A DNA stretch of 64,000 nucleotides from Bacteroidota bacterium (GTDB taxonomy: Bacteria; Bacteroidota; Bacteroidia; Cytophagales; Cyclobacteriaceae), in assembly GCA_018267135.1 (NCBI GenBank), contig JAFDZA010000007.1, forward strand, positions 62,001 through 126,000, written 5' to 3'. Made by a program: the position numbers and the translations under genes. A model generated the notes under the pieces. The model was not told the origin of the DNA. It worked only from the letters and a program-made list of their open reading frames with translations, and ran no database searches. Numbering within the stretch: position 1 is the first letter of the stretch; every line of letters begins with the position of its first letter. Below, in pieces: positions 46,384-54,273 of this stretch.

Positions 46384-47100
46384 ATGAAATTGGATATTCT
46401 TGCGCTGTGTGCCCACCCCGATGATGCCGAGATTAGTTGCGCGGGCACGCTGGCTAAACATATTTCGCTAGGATATAAAGCGGGGGTTATAGATCTTACA
46501 CAAGGCGAGTTAGGTACACGCGGTACGGTAGAAATTCGGGAAAAAGAAGCGGCCGAGGCTGCCCGTTTGATTGGGCTGTCAGTACGGAAGAACCTAAAAC
46601 TGCGCGATGGTTTTTTTGGTTTTTCGGAAGAAGAGAAGTTGAAGATAATTTCTGTAATCCGTGCTTACCAACCTCAAATTGTTTTAACCAATGCCGTGCG
46701 CGACAGGCACCCCGATCATGGCAAGGCAGCTGCGTTGGTGCGCGAGTGTTGTTTCCTCTCAGGCTTATCTAAAGTAAAAACAGACTACGAGGGAGAAACT
46801 CAGAATGAATGGCGCCCCCGGCAGGTATTTCATTTCGTACAAAGCCAGTACATCAAGCCCGATTTTATTGTAGATGTATCTGATTTCTGGAATAAAAAAA
46901 TGGAGGCGCTCCAGGCTTTTAAATCGCAGTTCTACAACCCTCAGAGCCATGAACCCGAAACGTTCATATCCAACCCGGGCTTCATGAAATTAATTGAAGC
47001 ACGTGGCCATGAACTGGGCTATTCTATTGGGGCAAAATACGGAGAAGGTTTTACGGTTGACCACCACTTGGGGATAGATAATTTATTTCATCTGAAATAA
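46384..47100 (+). CDS. bshB1: Bacillithiol biosynthesis deacetylase BshB1
   Basis: 238 residues of the PIG-L/LmbE deacetylase family. The zinc motif AHPDDAE near residue 10 and the second ligand DRHPDHGKAA are present, as are the BshB1-type segments QGELGTRGT and GAKYGEGF. It removes the acetyl group from GlcNAc-malate in bacillithiol synthesis. The start is placed at the ATG at 46384, because the frame upstream overlaps trxB and has no family similarity. It shares an operon with trxB, consistent with low-molecular-weight thiol metabolism. Confidence 0.93.
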   Translation: MKLDILALCAHPDDAEISCAGTLAKHISLGYKAGVIDLTQGELGTRGTVEIREKEAAEAARLIGLSVRKNLKLRDGFFGFSEEEKLKIISVIRAYQPQIVLTNAVRDRHPDHGKAAALVRECCFLSGLSKVKTDYEGETQNEWRPRQVFHFVQSQYIKPDFIVDVSDFWNKKMEALQAFKSQFYNPQSHEPETFISNPGFMKLIEARGHELGYSIGAKYGEGFTVDHHLGIDNLFHLK

Positions 47101-47101
47101 A

Positions 47102-47764
47102 CTAAGGCGCCAGCCGGTGAATTTGCCATTGGCTGTCAACCTTGGTAAATACAATCCGGTCGTGCAGGCGGTTGGGGCGGCCCTGCCAAAATTCAATACG
47201 CAAAGGATCGACTTCAAACCCGCCCCACTGGCTCGGTTTGGGAAGTTTATTTTGGCCGGCAAATTTTTCCTGAAGCTGATGCACGCGCGCTTCCAGAATT
47301 TCACGACTGGCTATAACCGAACTTTGAGGCGAAGCCCAGGCACCGATTTGGCTTTCGCGCGGGCGACTTTGAAAATAGGTTTCAGATGTTTGAAGGCTCG
47401 CCCGGGCAGCTATTCCCTCAATACGCACTTGCCGTTCTAATCCCGCCCAAAAAAAAGTGAGGGCACAGGCCGGGTTGGCTTCTAATTCTTTCCCTTTTTG
47501 ACTTTGGTAGTTGGTATAGAAAACAAATTTGCCGTCATCAACCCCTTTCAGCAGCACAATCCGGGCCGAAGGCATACCATTGACCGATACCGTAGAAAGT
47601 GTCAGCGCATTCGGTTCGGGCAGGCCGGCTGCCAGCACTTCGTCAAACCATTTGCGGAATTGAACGATCGGGTCTTGGTCGACCGAAGCCAGATCAAGTG
47701 AAAACTTGGAATAATCTTTTCGGATGTCAGAAATTGGCTTCAATTGTACTTGTCTGTGATGCAA
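47102..47764 (-). CDS. pdxH: Pyridoxamine 5'-phosphate oxidase
   Basis: The 220-residue protein matches PdxH throughout: ALTLSTVSVNGMPSARIVLL for FMN binding, FYTNYQSQKGKELEANP, RVEG-like RQVRIEGIA, YFQSRPRESQIGAWASPQSS and the C-terminal RIEFWQGRPNRLHDR. It oxidises pyridoxine or pyridoxamine phosphate to pyridoxal phosphate with FMN. The gene converges with bshB1 (1 bp between stops) and is divergent from the YqgE gene. Confidence 0.96.
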   Translation of the reverse strand: MHHRQVQLKPISDIRKDYSKFSLDLASVDQDPIVQFRKWFDEVLAAGLPEPNALTLSTVSVNGMPSARIVLLKGVDDGKFVFYTNYQSQKGKELEANPACALTFFWAGLERQVRIEGIAARASLQTSETYFQSRPRESQIGAWASPQSSVIASREILEARVHQLQEKFAGQNKLPKPSQWGGFEVDPLRIEFWQGRPNRLHDRIVFTKVDSQWQIHRLAP

Positions 47765-47830
47765 AAATAACTTTGATTTGGAAAATTAAAAGGTAAAATT
47801 GAATAGTAATTTAAGAAGAGGAGCGATGTT

Positions 47831-48409
47831 ATGATGGATTTTTTTGACTATACCAATCACCTACAACCTCAGGCCGGCCGACTGTTGATTTCGGAGCCCT
47901 ATTTGGCCGATCCTAATTTTGATCGCACCATTATTTTGCTTTGCGAACACAATGACGATGGCACCATTGGGTTTGTGCTAAATCGCCCGACTGAGTCCAC
48001 CGTAGGCTCATTGGTAAGTGATTTAAGTCATGTAGAAAACAGCGCCTGCTTAGGCGGGCCGGTGCAGCAAGACACCCTTCATTATTTGCATCGCCACCCC
48101 GATGTGGCGGGTGCGGTAAAGGTGGCCGATGGTATCTTTTGGGGAGGTGATTTTGAGGACATCATTGATAAACTAAAAACCGGGCAAGCCAACCAAGACG
48201 ATATTAAATTTTTCTTGGGCTACAGTGGCTGGTCGTACGGACAACTGGAAGAAGAAATTAAAACCAATTCATGGATAGTGAGCGATCGGGTATCAGAGGA
48301 ATTGATTTTTGAAACCGAATTTGATTTAATGTGGCGAGCCACCTTAAAAGCCATGGGCGGGCGGTTTTCGATGTACTCTAACTACCCGGTGGACCCCACT
48401 TTGAACTAA
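47831..48409 (+). CDS. YqgE/AlgH family protein
   Basis: The 192-residue protein has the YqgE/AlgH pattern: GRLLISEPYLADPNFDRTII, LLCEHNDDGTIGFVLNRPTE, CLGGPVQQDTLHYLH, and FFLGYSGWSYGQLEEEI. The cytosolic family is widespread but its biochemical role is unsettled. An in-frame second ATG directly follows the first. It is divergent from pdxH with about 66 bp between. Confidence 0.93.
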   Translation: MMDFFDYTNHLQPQAGRLLISEPYLADPNFDRTIILLCEHNDDGTIGFVLNRPTESTVGSLVSDLSHVENSACLGGPVQQDTLHYLHRHPDVAGAVKVADGIFWGGDFEDIIDKLKTGQANQDDIKFFLGYSGWSYGQLEEEIKTNSWIVSDRVSEELIFETEFDLMWRATLKAMGGRFSMYSNYPVDPTLN

Positions 48410-48453
48410 AAAAATTAAATGATTCTGCGTATTTTTACATTTTGCATAACCTC

Positions 48454-50325
48454 ATGGAAAACGGCAGCGAGTTGAAGGAAGAAAATGGAGCCTTGTTGGG
48501 TCAGGCAGCGATTCTGGATGGCATCCAAACGGATGAACTGAACGGGGGAGAACTACACCCGACCGATTGGCCGGAAGATAAGGCCATGGGGGAAGACGAA
48601 CTCAGCTTACTTCAAAAACCGGTTGACTATTCAGCCTTTGGGAAGAAAGATTTTGTTAACCTTCTGAAAGAAGTGGCCGGAGCCAATGATTTTAAAAAAG
48701 CTGAAGAAATTATTCGAGAAATAAAGCCGATGTTCGATTCTATTCGTAACCACGAGCGGGCTGAAGCCTTAGCCCGCTTTAAACTGGACGGAGGCATCGA
48801 AGAAGATTTTGAATACAAAGGGGATGAGTGGGATAGTGCTTTTGATATTTACGTTAAATCGATACGCGAAAACAAGCAGCGTTATTTTCGTGAAATAGAG
48901 GAGCAAAAAAATACCAACCTGCAGGCCAAAAAAATGCTGCTGGAAAAACTGCGTGAACTGGCCGATGGAGAAGACACCGAACATTCTCTCCGAATATTTA
49001 AAGACATTCAAAAAGAATGGCGCACCCTTGGGCAGGTACCGCAAAATGAAGTTAAAACCTTGTGGGCCAATTACCATGCGCTGGTTGATCGGTATTACGA
49101 CCAACGCAGCATCTATTTTGAACTGAAAGAACTCGATCGCAAGAAAAACCTGGAGTTAAAAAAAGAATTAGCGGCCAAAGCCAATCAATTGTTATCGGTT
49201 GAAAATATTGGGTTAGCCGTAAAAGAATTGAATGAATTGCACAATGAGTTTCGCCACATCGGCCCTGTTCCCATAGAAGAAAAAGAAGTGGTTTGGCAAC
49301 AATTTAAAGCAGCCTCCGATGCCCTGTATGTAAAACGCGATGCATTGGTAGCCGAAGTATTGAAAGAACTTCAAAAGAACCTGGCCGAGAAAGAAAAAGT
49401 AAATATGGAGGTAGCTGTTTTTGCTGAGTTTACGACCGACCGTATTAAAGACTGGAACCAAAAGACCAAAGAAATTTTAGAAATACAAAAGCGGTGGGAG
49501 GCCATCGGAGGTGTGCCCCGTACTCATACACGCGAAATAAACCGCAAATTTTGGAGCGCTTTTAAAACTTTTTTTCACAACAAAAACATATTTTTTAAAA
49601 AACTGGATGCCGAACGCCAGGCCAACCTGCAACTGAAAACCGAGTTGCTCAATAAAGCCATTGCTTTAAAAGACAGCCAGGATTGGAATAAAGCATCGGC
49701 CGAGTTAAAATTACTGCAGCAACAGTGGAAAAATGTAGGGGCTGTGCCTGAAAAACAACGGGAGAAAATTTTTGAACAATTTAAAACTGCCTGCGATTTC
49801 TTTTTTGAGCAGCGCAGGTCGCAGATGACACAAGCCGAGCGCGAGAACTATGAAAATCTGGCCAAGAAAGAATCTATTATAACCGAACTTAACAAAATAG
49901 CCCTGGAAGGCACCGGCACAAGCCAGCAGATTAAAGAACTGCAAACCCAATTTATGAATTTGGGTTTTGTGCCTAAACAGGCTGTACATTTTATTAAACA
50001 GAAATACACCGAATCGTTAAACAAAGCCATTGCCTCTTTGCCTTTGTCTAAAAATGAAAAAGATGAAGTAACGTTAGATGTACAACTGGCCGGCATAAAA
50101 CAAGGCCATCAGGGCGACAAAAAGATACACCAGAAGGAATTTCATCTGCGCAAACAGATTGCCAAAGCCGAAAACGACCTATCGGTATTGCGGAATAACC
50201 TTGAGTTTTTTGGCCGTTCTAAAAATGCCGAGAAAATGAAAGAAGAGTTTGGCCTGAAAATAAAAGAAGCCGATGAAGCACTGGCTCTTCTGAAAAAGCA
50301 ATTGCAAATGGTGCGGGCTTCTTAA
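48454..50325 (+). CDS. DUF349 repeat coiled-coil protein
   Basis: About 623 residues. After an acidic N-terminus (about 1-60) come five or more DUF349 helical units, recognisable by the recurrent W..LG.VP pattern: EWRTLGQVPQNEVKTLWANY, EFRHIGPVPIEEKEVVWQQF, RWEAIGGVPRTHTREINRKF, QWKNVGAVPEKQREKIFEQF and NLGFVPKQAVHF. It is cytosolic, highly charged and conserved in Bacteroidota without a known function. The ATG at 48454 is preferred to a TTG 12 bp upstream because a TACATTTTG promoter-like box (48437-48445) overlaps that region. Confidence 0.88.
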   Translation: MENGSELKEENGALLGQAAILDGIQTDELNGGELHPTDWPEDKAMGEDELSLLQKPVDYSAFGKKDFVNLLKEVAGANDFKKAEEIIREIKPMFDSIRNHERAEALARFKLDGGIEEDFEYKGDEWDSAFDIYVKSIRENKQRYFREIEEQKNTNLQAKKMLLEKLRELADGEDTEHSLRIFKDIQKEWRTLGQVPQNEVKTLWANYHALVDRYYDQRSIYFELKELDRKKNLELKKELAAKANQLLSVENIGLAVKELNELHNEFRHIGPVPIEEKEVVWQQFKAASDALYVKRDALVAEVLKELQKNLAEKEKVNMEVAVFAEFTTDRIKDWNQKTKEILEIQKRWEAIGGVPRTHTREINRKFWSAFKTFFHNKNIFFKKLDAERQANLQLKTELLNKAIALKDSQDWNKASAELKLLQQQWKNVGAVPEKQREKIFEQFKTACDFFFEQRRSQMTQAERENYENLAKKESIITELNKIALEGTGTSQQIKELQTQFMNLGFVPKQAVHFIKQKYTESLNKAIASLPLSKNEKDEVTLDVQLAGIKQGHQGDKKIHQKEFHLRKQIAKAENDLSVLRNNLEFFGRSKNAEKMKEEFGLKIKEADEALALLKKQLQMVRAS

Positions 50326-50371
50326 AAACTTGCAATACAATAATCTTCCATTATTTTTGCACCTCGTTTTA

Positions 50372-50444
<73 letters not shown>

Positions 50445-50448
50445 CAAC

Positions 50449-50484
50449 AAAACCCTATTTTTATTCCAAAATCGGGTTTTTTGT
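50449..50484 (+). terminator. Hairpin with T run after tRNA-Thr
   Basis: AAAACCC (50449-50455) pairs with GGGTTTT (50474-50480) and further T follow. It probably ends the tRNA transcript and may lie just inside the integrated element. Confidence 0.55.
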
Positions 50485-50556
50485 TTTTACTTGGTGGCGG
50501 CATTTAATGCTTTTTGTGGCAATTCAACGGTACTTATGTAACCCTAATGTAACCCC

Positions 50557-51735
50557 ATGATAACGATCCGCCTCTATCAAAACCGAAGCAAAGCCCGTAA
50601 GGATGGCACTGCCCCCGTTTATTACGTCCTTGCCAAAGGCACAGAGCGAAAGTATATAAGCACACAAAAGTATCTGCACGCAAAGCATTTTGACAACGAG
50701 TCTGGGACTGTTCTCAGGGGAGCTGACAACAGCATCAAACTCAACGCTTATTTTAAAAGACAGATGACCGTTCTTGATGACATTATCATTGATATAACCA
50801 ATGGTGGTGACGAACCAACATTTGAAAAAATCGAAGCAAAATACCGAAATGATAACAGCGAGGATTTTATTTCATTCGCTTTAAGTGAATTGAGAGAACT
50901 GAAAGGCACTATTGCTTTCAAAACTTGGAAAGGTTATGAAAACAGGCTTGAAAATCTCAAGAAGTATAAGACGGCAATCCCGTTCAACACCATCAACCAC
51001 ACATTTCTCACCTCACTTAAACATTATCTCATAACAGTAAAAAAGAGGAAGGTCAATGGTTGCTATCAGGATTTTGCGTGTATCAAAAAATTTTATCGCA
51101 TAGCTGTTCTGAAGGGCAAGGCAAAAGGAAACCCCTTTGAAAATTTTAAGTTGAGTACCGAAGAAACTGTTCGGGCTTGGTTGACCAAGGAAGAATTGTT
51201 GAGTTTGTACGAACTCCTCAAAGGCGAAGAAATATCGGAAGCAATAAAAAATACACTGCGCCATTTTTTGTTCAGTTGTTTCACTGGCCTACGTTTTGGT
51301 GATAAGGTTCAGTTTAATGATAGTAATATTGTTGACGGTCGGATACAACTGAAGACATCCAAAACAGGTAAACCCATTTTAGTGCCATTCAATGACCAAG
51401 CTAAGGAGCTACTCCTACCAGTCCTAAGTAGACAACTGAAGGTCGGAAACAACAGGGTCAATGATGAGCTTGAAATCTGTATGGATAAAGTGAAGATCAA
51501 CAAGCACATTACCTATCATTGCAGTAGGCATACCTTCGCCATTAACTGCATAATGTCAGGCATAGATATTATAACAGTGCGCGATTGGCTGGGGCATACC
51601 AGTGTTACAACTACCGAGATCTATGCGAAGATAGCCGCACAGTATAAGGACGAGAGCATGAAAAAATTTGATTCTTTTTTTAAAAAAGATGTCAAAGAGG
51701 CGCAGCTCGAACAGATAACCTACAGTCATGGCTAA
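50557..51735 (+). CDS. Tyrosine recombinase / integrase
   Basis: 392 residues in the Bacteroidota integrase layout: an N-terminal arm-binding domain (ITIRLYQNRSKARKDGTAPV), a SAM-like core-binding domain (about 100-200), and the catalytic domain with Arg in FTGLRFGD, the box HCSRHTFAINCIMSGI, and WLGHTSVTTTEIYAKI with the nucleophilic Tyr. It would catalyse integration and excision at the tRNA-Thr gene. It is transcribed away from the tRNA and is the only plus-strand gene of this element in the window. Confidence 0.93.
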   Translation: MITIRLYQNRSKARKDGTAPVYYVLAKGTERKYISTQKYLHAKHFDNESGTVLRGADNSIKLNAYFKRQMTVLDDIIIDITNGGDEPTFEKIEAKYRNDNSEDFISFALSELRELKGTIAFKTWKGYENRLENLKKYKTAIPFNTINHTFLTSLKHYLITVKKRKVNGCYQDFACIKKFYRIAVLKGKAKGNPFENFKLSTEETVRAWLTKEELLSLYELLKGEEISEAIKNTLRHFLFSCFTGLRFGDKVQFNDSNIVDGRIQLKTSKTGKPILVPFNDQAKELLLPVLSRQLKVGNNRVNDELEICMDKVKINKHITYHCSRHTFAINCIMSGIDIITVRDWLGHTSVTTTEIYAKIAAQYKDESMKKFDSFFKKDVKEAQLEQITYSHG

Positions 51736-51787
51736 AGATGAATTTATGGACAAGCTTCCGTGACAGAAGATTCGCGCAAATTTGTTA

Positions 51788-52402
51788 TCAAGTTCTTTTG
51801 CTGAAATTAAATATTATTTGTTGATCAGTTTTTTGATCGCTAGCGTCCTTTGAATAACAAAAACTAATAGTTTTTTCGTTCGCAAATTTGGAGTACAAGC
51901 TTGGCCTTAATATTCTAGTTTTATTGTCATTAAATAAAGTTCTAAATTCATTTTTAGGATTTCGCCTTACTTTAAAACAGTATTTTTTGTCGGGATCTTC
52001 ACTATCATTTTTAGATAGTGAAATCAAAACAGGTTTTATTAAAAAATCAGGTTTTGTCAAGTTAAACTGTTTGGGTATAAAGCCAGAAAAATATTTATTA
52101 AACTGTTGAAAAATATCTCCAAGATTTTTTGAATATTCAATGCCGAAGAATTGCCTCAGAGTTTTAGCTTCAACTATAAAGCCGTTTACATTGGCTGGCA
52201 TCTCTAAACTCACTTCAAAATTCTCCCCTTTTAAAAATTCAGTTTTTAATAAGGCATACTCTGGTTTGATTTCATTTTCTAAATAAAGTTTTATCAAAAC
52301 CACATAGTCGATCATTTTATAGCTAAAAGAAAAAGCATCCACTACCCAACCTTGCTTTTGCATATCTTCTTTAAGAAGTCTGAAATTTTCGAAAACGCCC
52401 AT
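51788..52402 (-). CDS. DUF6037-like protein of unknown function
   Basis: The 204-residue soluble protein has the opening LKEDMQKQGWVVDAFSFSYK, followed by YVVLIKLYLENEIKPEYALL and FIVEAKTLRQFFGIEY, a pattern I associate with DUF6037. No catalytic motif is evident. The coding sequence is clearly more AT-rich than its neighbours, suggesting separate acquisition. It converges with the integrase gene (52 bp between stops) and may be a cargo or defence gene at the element's left edge. Confidence 0.55.
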   Translation of the reverse strand: MGVFENFRLLKEDMQKQGWVVDAFSFSYKMIDYVVLIKLYLENEIKPEYALLKTEFLKGENFEVSLEMPANVNGFIVEAKTLRQFFGIEYSKNLGDIFQQFNKYFSGFIPKQFNLTKPDFLIKPVLISLSKNDSEDPDKKYCFKVRRNPKNEFRTLFNDNKTRILRPSLYSKFANEKTISFCYSKDASDQKTDQQIIFNFSKRT

Positions 52403-52535
52403 TTTACTTTCGCAAATTTTTATTGTTTTAAAAATTTCGCTTGCCTGTACTTTTCAAAAACAAAATTAAGTAATCCTAAATTCCTAATAGACATTACCTT
52501 ATTAATGAGTTAATTTTTAAACTTAGCCCAAAAAT

Positions 52536-52838
52536 CTAACCACGCAGGGATGCAAGACTTACCAAGAGAGTAAACCCAATCCCGGCCATGACCATCCCCG
52601 AATTATCCTCCCTCGTTGAAATCACTTCAACCTTTGGAGTCAAGACTTCCTCCTTAACGTTAGCAGAAATTTTCTTTGCATACCCGCTCCCCTTGGGCAA
52701 AGTGAGTGGAAGTTGTTGTTTCTTGCTGTACCCAGAAGGAAAAAAAGCTGGAACAGCTTTTTTGACCTGCCTTTTATTGCGACAAGTTGGGCAACCACAA
52801 TTTGGTTTGCCCAACCGATTTGAATTTTCCCCGCACAT
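52536..52838 (-). CDS. Small Cys-motif protein with C-terminal membrane segment
   Basis: The 100-residue protein starts with a cysteine cluster (MCGENSNRLGKPNCGCPTCRN) that could bind zinc, then a basic, Pro-rich linker, and ends with a hydrophobic segment (SGMVMAGIGFTLLVSLASLRG). It follows the RecA-like ATPase gene with 2 bp between them, so it is translated from the same message. Not recognised. A small tail-anchored protein fits a virion-membrane or secretion role, but this is a guess. Confidence 0.55.
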   Translation of the reverse strand: MCGENSNRLGKPNCGCPTCRNKRQVKKAVPAFFPSGYSKKQQLPLTLPKGSGYAKKISANVKEEVLTPKVEVISTREDNSGMVMAGIGFTLLVSLASLRG

Positions 52839-52840
52839 AG

Positions 52841-53521
52841 TTATTCTATAATTTTCTTTAAGCTGATGTTATAATGTATTCCAGTTTCACCGTAGCGGTT
52901 CTTTGAAGCAACCGCATAGTTGTTGACAAAGGTGTCGTCAACCTTTTTTACTTCGATGTTGATGCCCGCATCGAACAGAGGTTTCGTCCCGCCCCTGATC
53001 TTGTTTGCTGACGTGCGCTGGAACAGAACAATCCAGACAGTGTTGGGGAAATCATTCCGCAGGTTGTCAAACTCACTGCTTTCCACATCCAACTTTGTCC
53101 AACTGTCAACAATGATGACCTTGAATTTCCCAGCATACTTCCTCACGGTTTTGATACCATCAGGGGCTTCGCCCGCAATGTGGACACGACCGCGATTGGA
53201 TGGCATAATGTACCTGTCGCGGTTGCGTTTGATGATGTTGCTGTTCGCCCCGATCTCCAGTTGGAACATGCCCACATCAAAACCGATTTCCGCAAACCCA
53301 TCGGCCAGTTGGAATGCGAGCTGTGTCTTTCCAGCACCTTGATCTCCCTCGATGCTCATAGCCAATTTGTAAAGTTCAAGGTCACCGAGGAAGACACTGA
53401 GCGCGCCATTCAACCGAAACGAATCTTTCATGTGTTCATCAATGTGGTCGATGTTCTGAAAGAGGCCGTCCACCTTTGCTGATGATTTAAAAGGCAAACC
53501 TTCTACCCTTTGCACCGACAC
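52841..53521 (-). CDS. RecA/RadA-like P-loop ATPase
   Basis: The 226-residue protein has Walker A EGDQGAGKTQ at about residues 58-67 and Walker B FKVIIVDSW near 135, followed by a WIVLFQRTSANKIRGGTK segment with a sensor-like role. The fold matches small RecA-type ATPases such as phage Sak4-like recombinases or RadA fragments. A packaging ATPase is another possibility, since the protein lies in a series of phage-like genes. The start overlaps the upstream Lys-rich gene by 19 bp. The family is fairly clear; the process it serves is not. Confidence 0.7.
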   Translation of the reverse strand: MSVQRVEGLPFKSSAKVDGLFQNIDHIDEHMKDSFRLNGALSVFLGDLELYKLAMSIEGDQGAGKTQLAFQLADGFAEIGFDVGMFQLEIGANSNIIKRNRDRYIMPSNRGRVHIAGEAPDGIKTVRKYAGKFKVIIVDSWTKLDVESSEFDNLRNDFPNTVWIVLFQRTSANKIRGGTKPLFDAGINIEVKKVDDTFVNNYAVASKNRYGETGIHYNISLKKIIE

Positions 53522-54273
53522 GTACGGGCTTTTTTTTTGAACCCTGCCTTCGTTGAAGACAGCTCGCCCAAAAATTCCAATTTCACTTTTGGCTTTGCTC
53601 CCTTGATGCTTTTCAACAATTTTTCCTTGAAGGGTTTTTCAAGGCTGACATTGATGTGCGTGACGTTGTTTGTCTCAGCTTTGCGCAATGTCTCTTTCAA
53701 CCTTTTGGACATCTCACTTAACAAAGGCTTGCGGTCAGGATTACTCTTGAGCGTTTTTCCGAGCGACTTGTGGAAAGAACCCAACGCGCTCGTTGTCTTC
53801 TGTTTCCCGTCAAGGTTGACAAAACGTTTTATCAACTGAAGCTCCACGCTGAACCGTTTAACAGTGACGGGAAATTTCATTTCAGGTTTTGCAGCTTTTG
53901 TTTTCTTCACCGAAGCAGCTTTTTTGCTTTTTACTTTCTTCGCTTTTGCTTGCCTTACTTTTTTTTGCTCAGCACGTGCAGTTTTTTTCTCCGTTGGAAT
54001 TTTCTTTGCTGCCTGCTTCTTCGGAGAGGGTGTTGCCTTTGGTTTCTTTTCCTTCGGAGGGGCTGAAGACGAAGCCATGCTTTCAAGAGCCTTGACGTGC
54101 AGTTCGTAGGTATCACATATGTCCGCATCCGCGAGCATTTCATTCCAGAGGTTGGCGTCGGTGAAGTTGGCCGAGCCTTCCTTCACGATGTTGTAGGTGT
54201 CCCTGTTGGCTTCATCGAGTTTCGAGAGGCCGACCTTTTCAATAAGGTTTTGGTAAGTTGATAACGTGGTCAT
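53503..54273 (-). CDS. Lys/Ala-rich protein of unknown function
   Basis: 256 residues. The N-terminal 75 residues are helical (TYQNLIEKVGLSKLDEANRD). A histone-H1-like low-complexity stretch rich in Lys, Ala and Pro follows (about 80-130), then a conserved-looking domain with RFVNLDGKQKTTSALGSFHK and NVTHINVSLEKPFKEKLL. The basic middle suggests nucleic-acid binding. Its start codon overlaps the stop of the giant helicase gene by one base, and its own stop overlaps the ATPase gene by 19 bp, so the three genes are translated as a unit. No family recognised. Confidence 0.6.
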   Translation of the reverse strand: MTTLSTYQNLIEKVGLSKLDEANRDTYNIVKEGSANFTDANLWNEMLADADICDTYELHVKALESMASSSAPPKEKKPKATPSPKKQAAKKIPTEKKTARAEQKKVRQAKAKKVKSKKAASVKKTKAAKPEMKFPVTVKRFSVELQLIKRFVNLDGKQKTTSALGSFHKSLGKTLKSNPDRKPLLSEMSKRLKETLRKAETNNVTHINVSLEKPFKEKLLKSIKGAKPKVKLEFLGELSSTKAGFKKKARTCRCKG

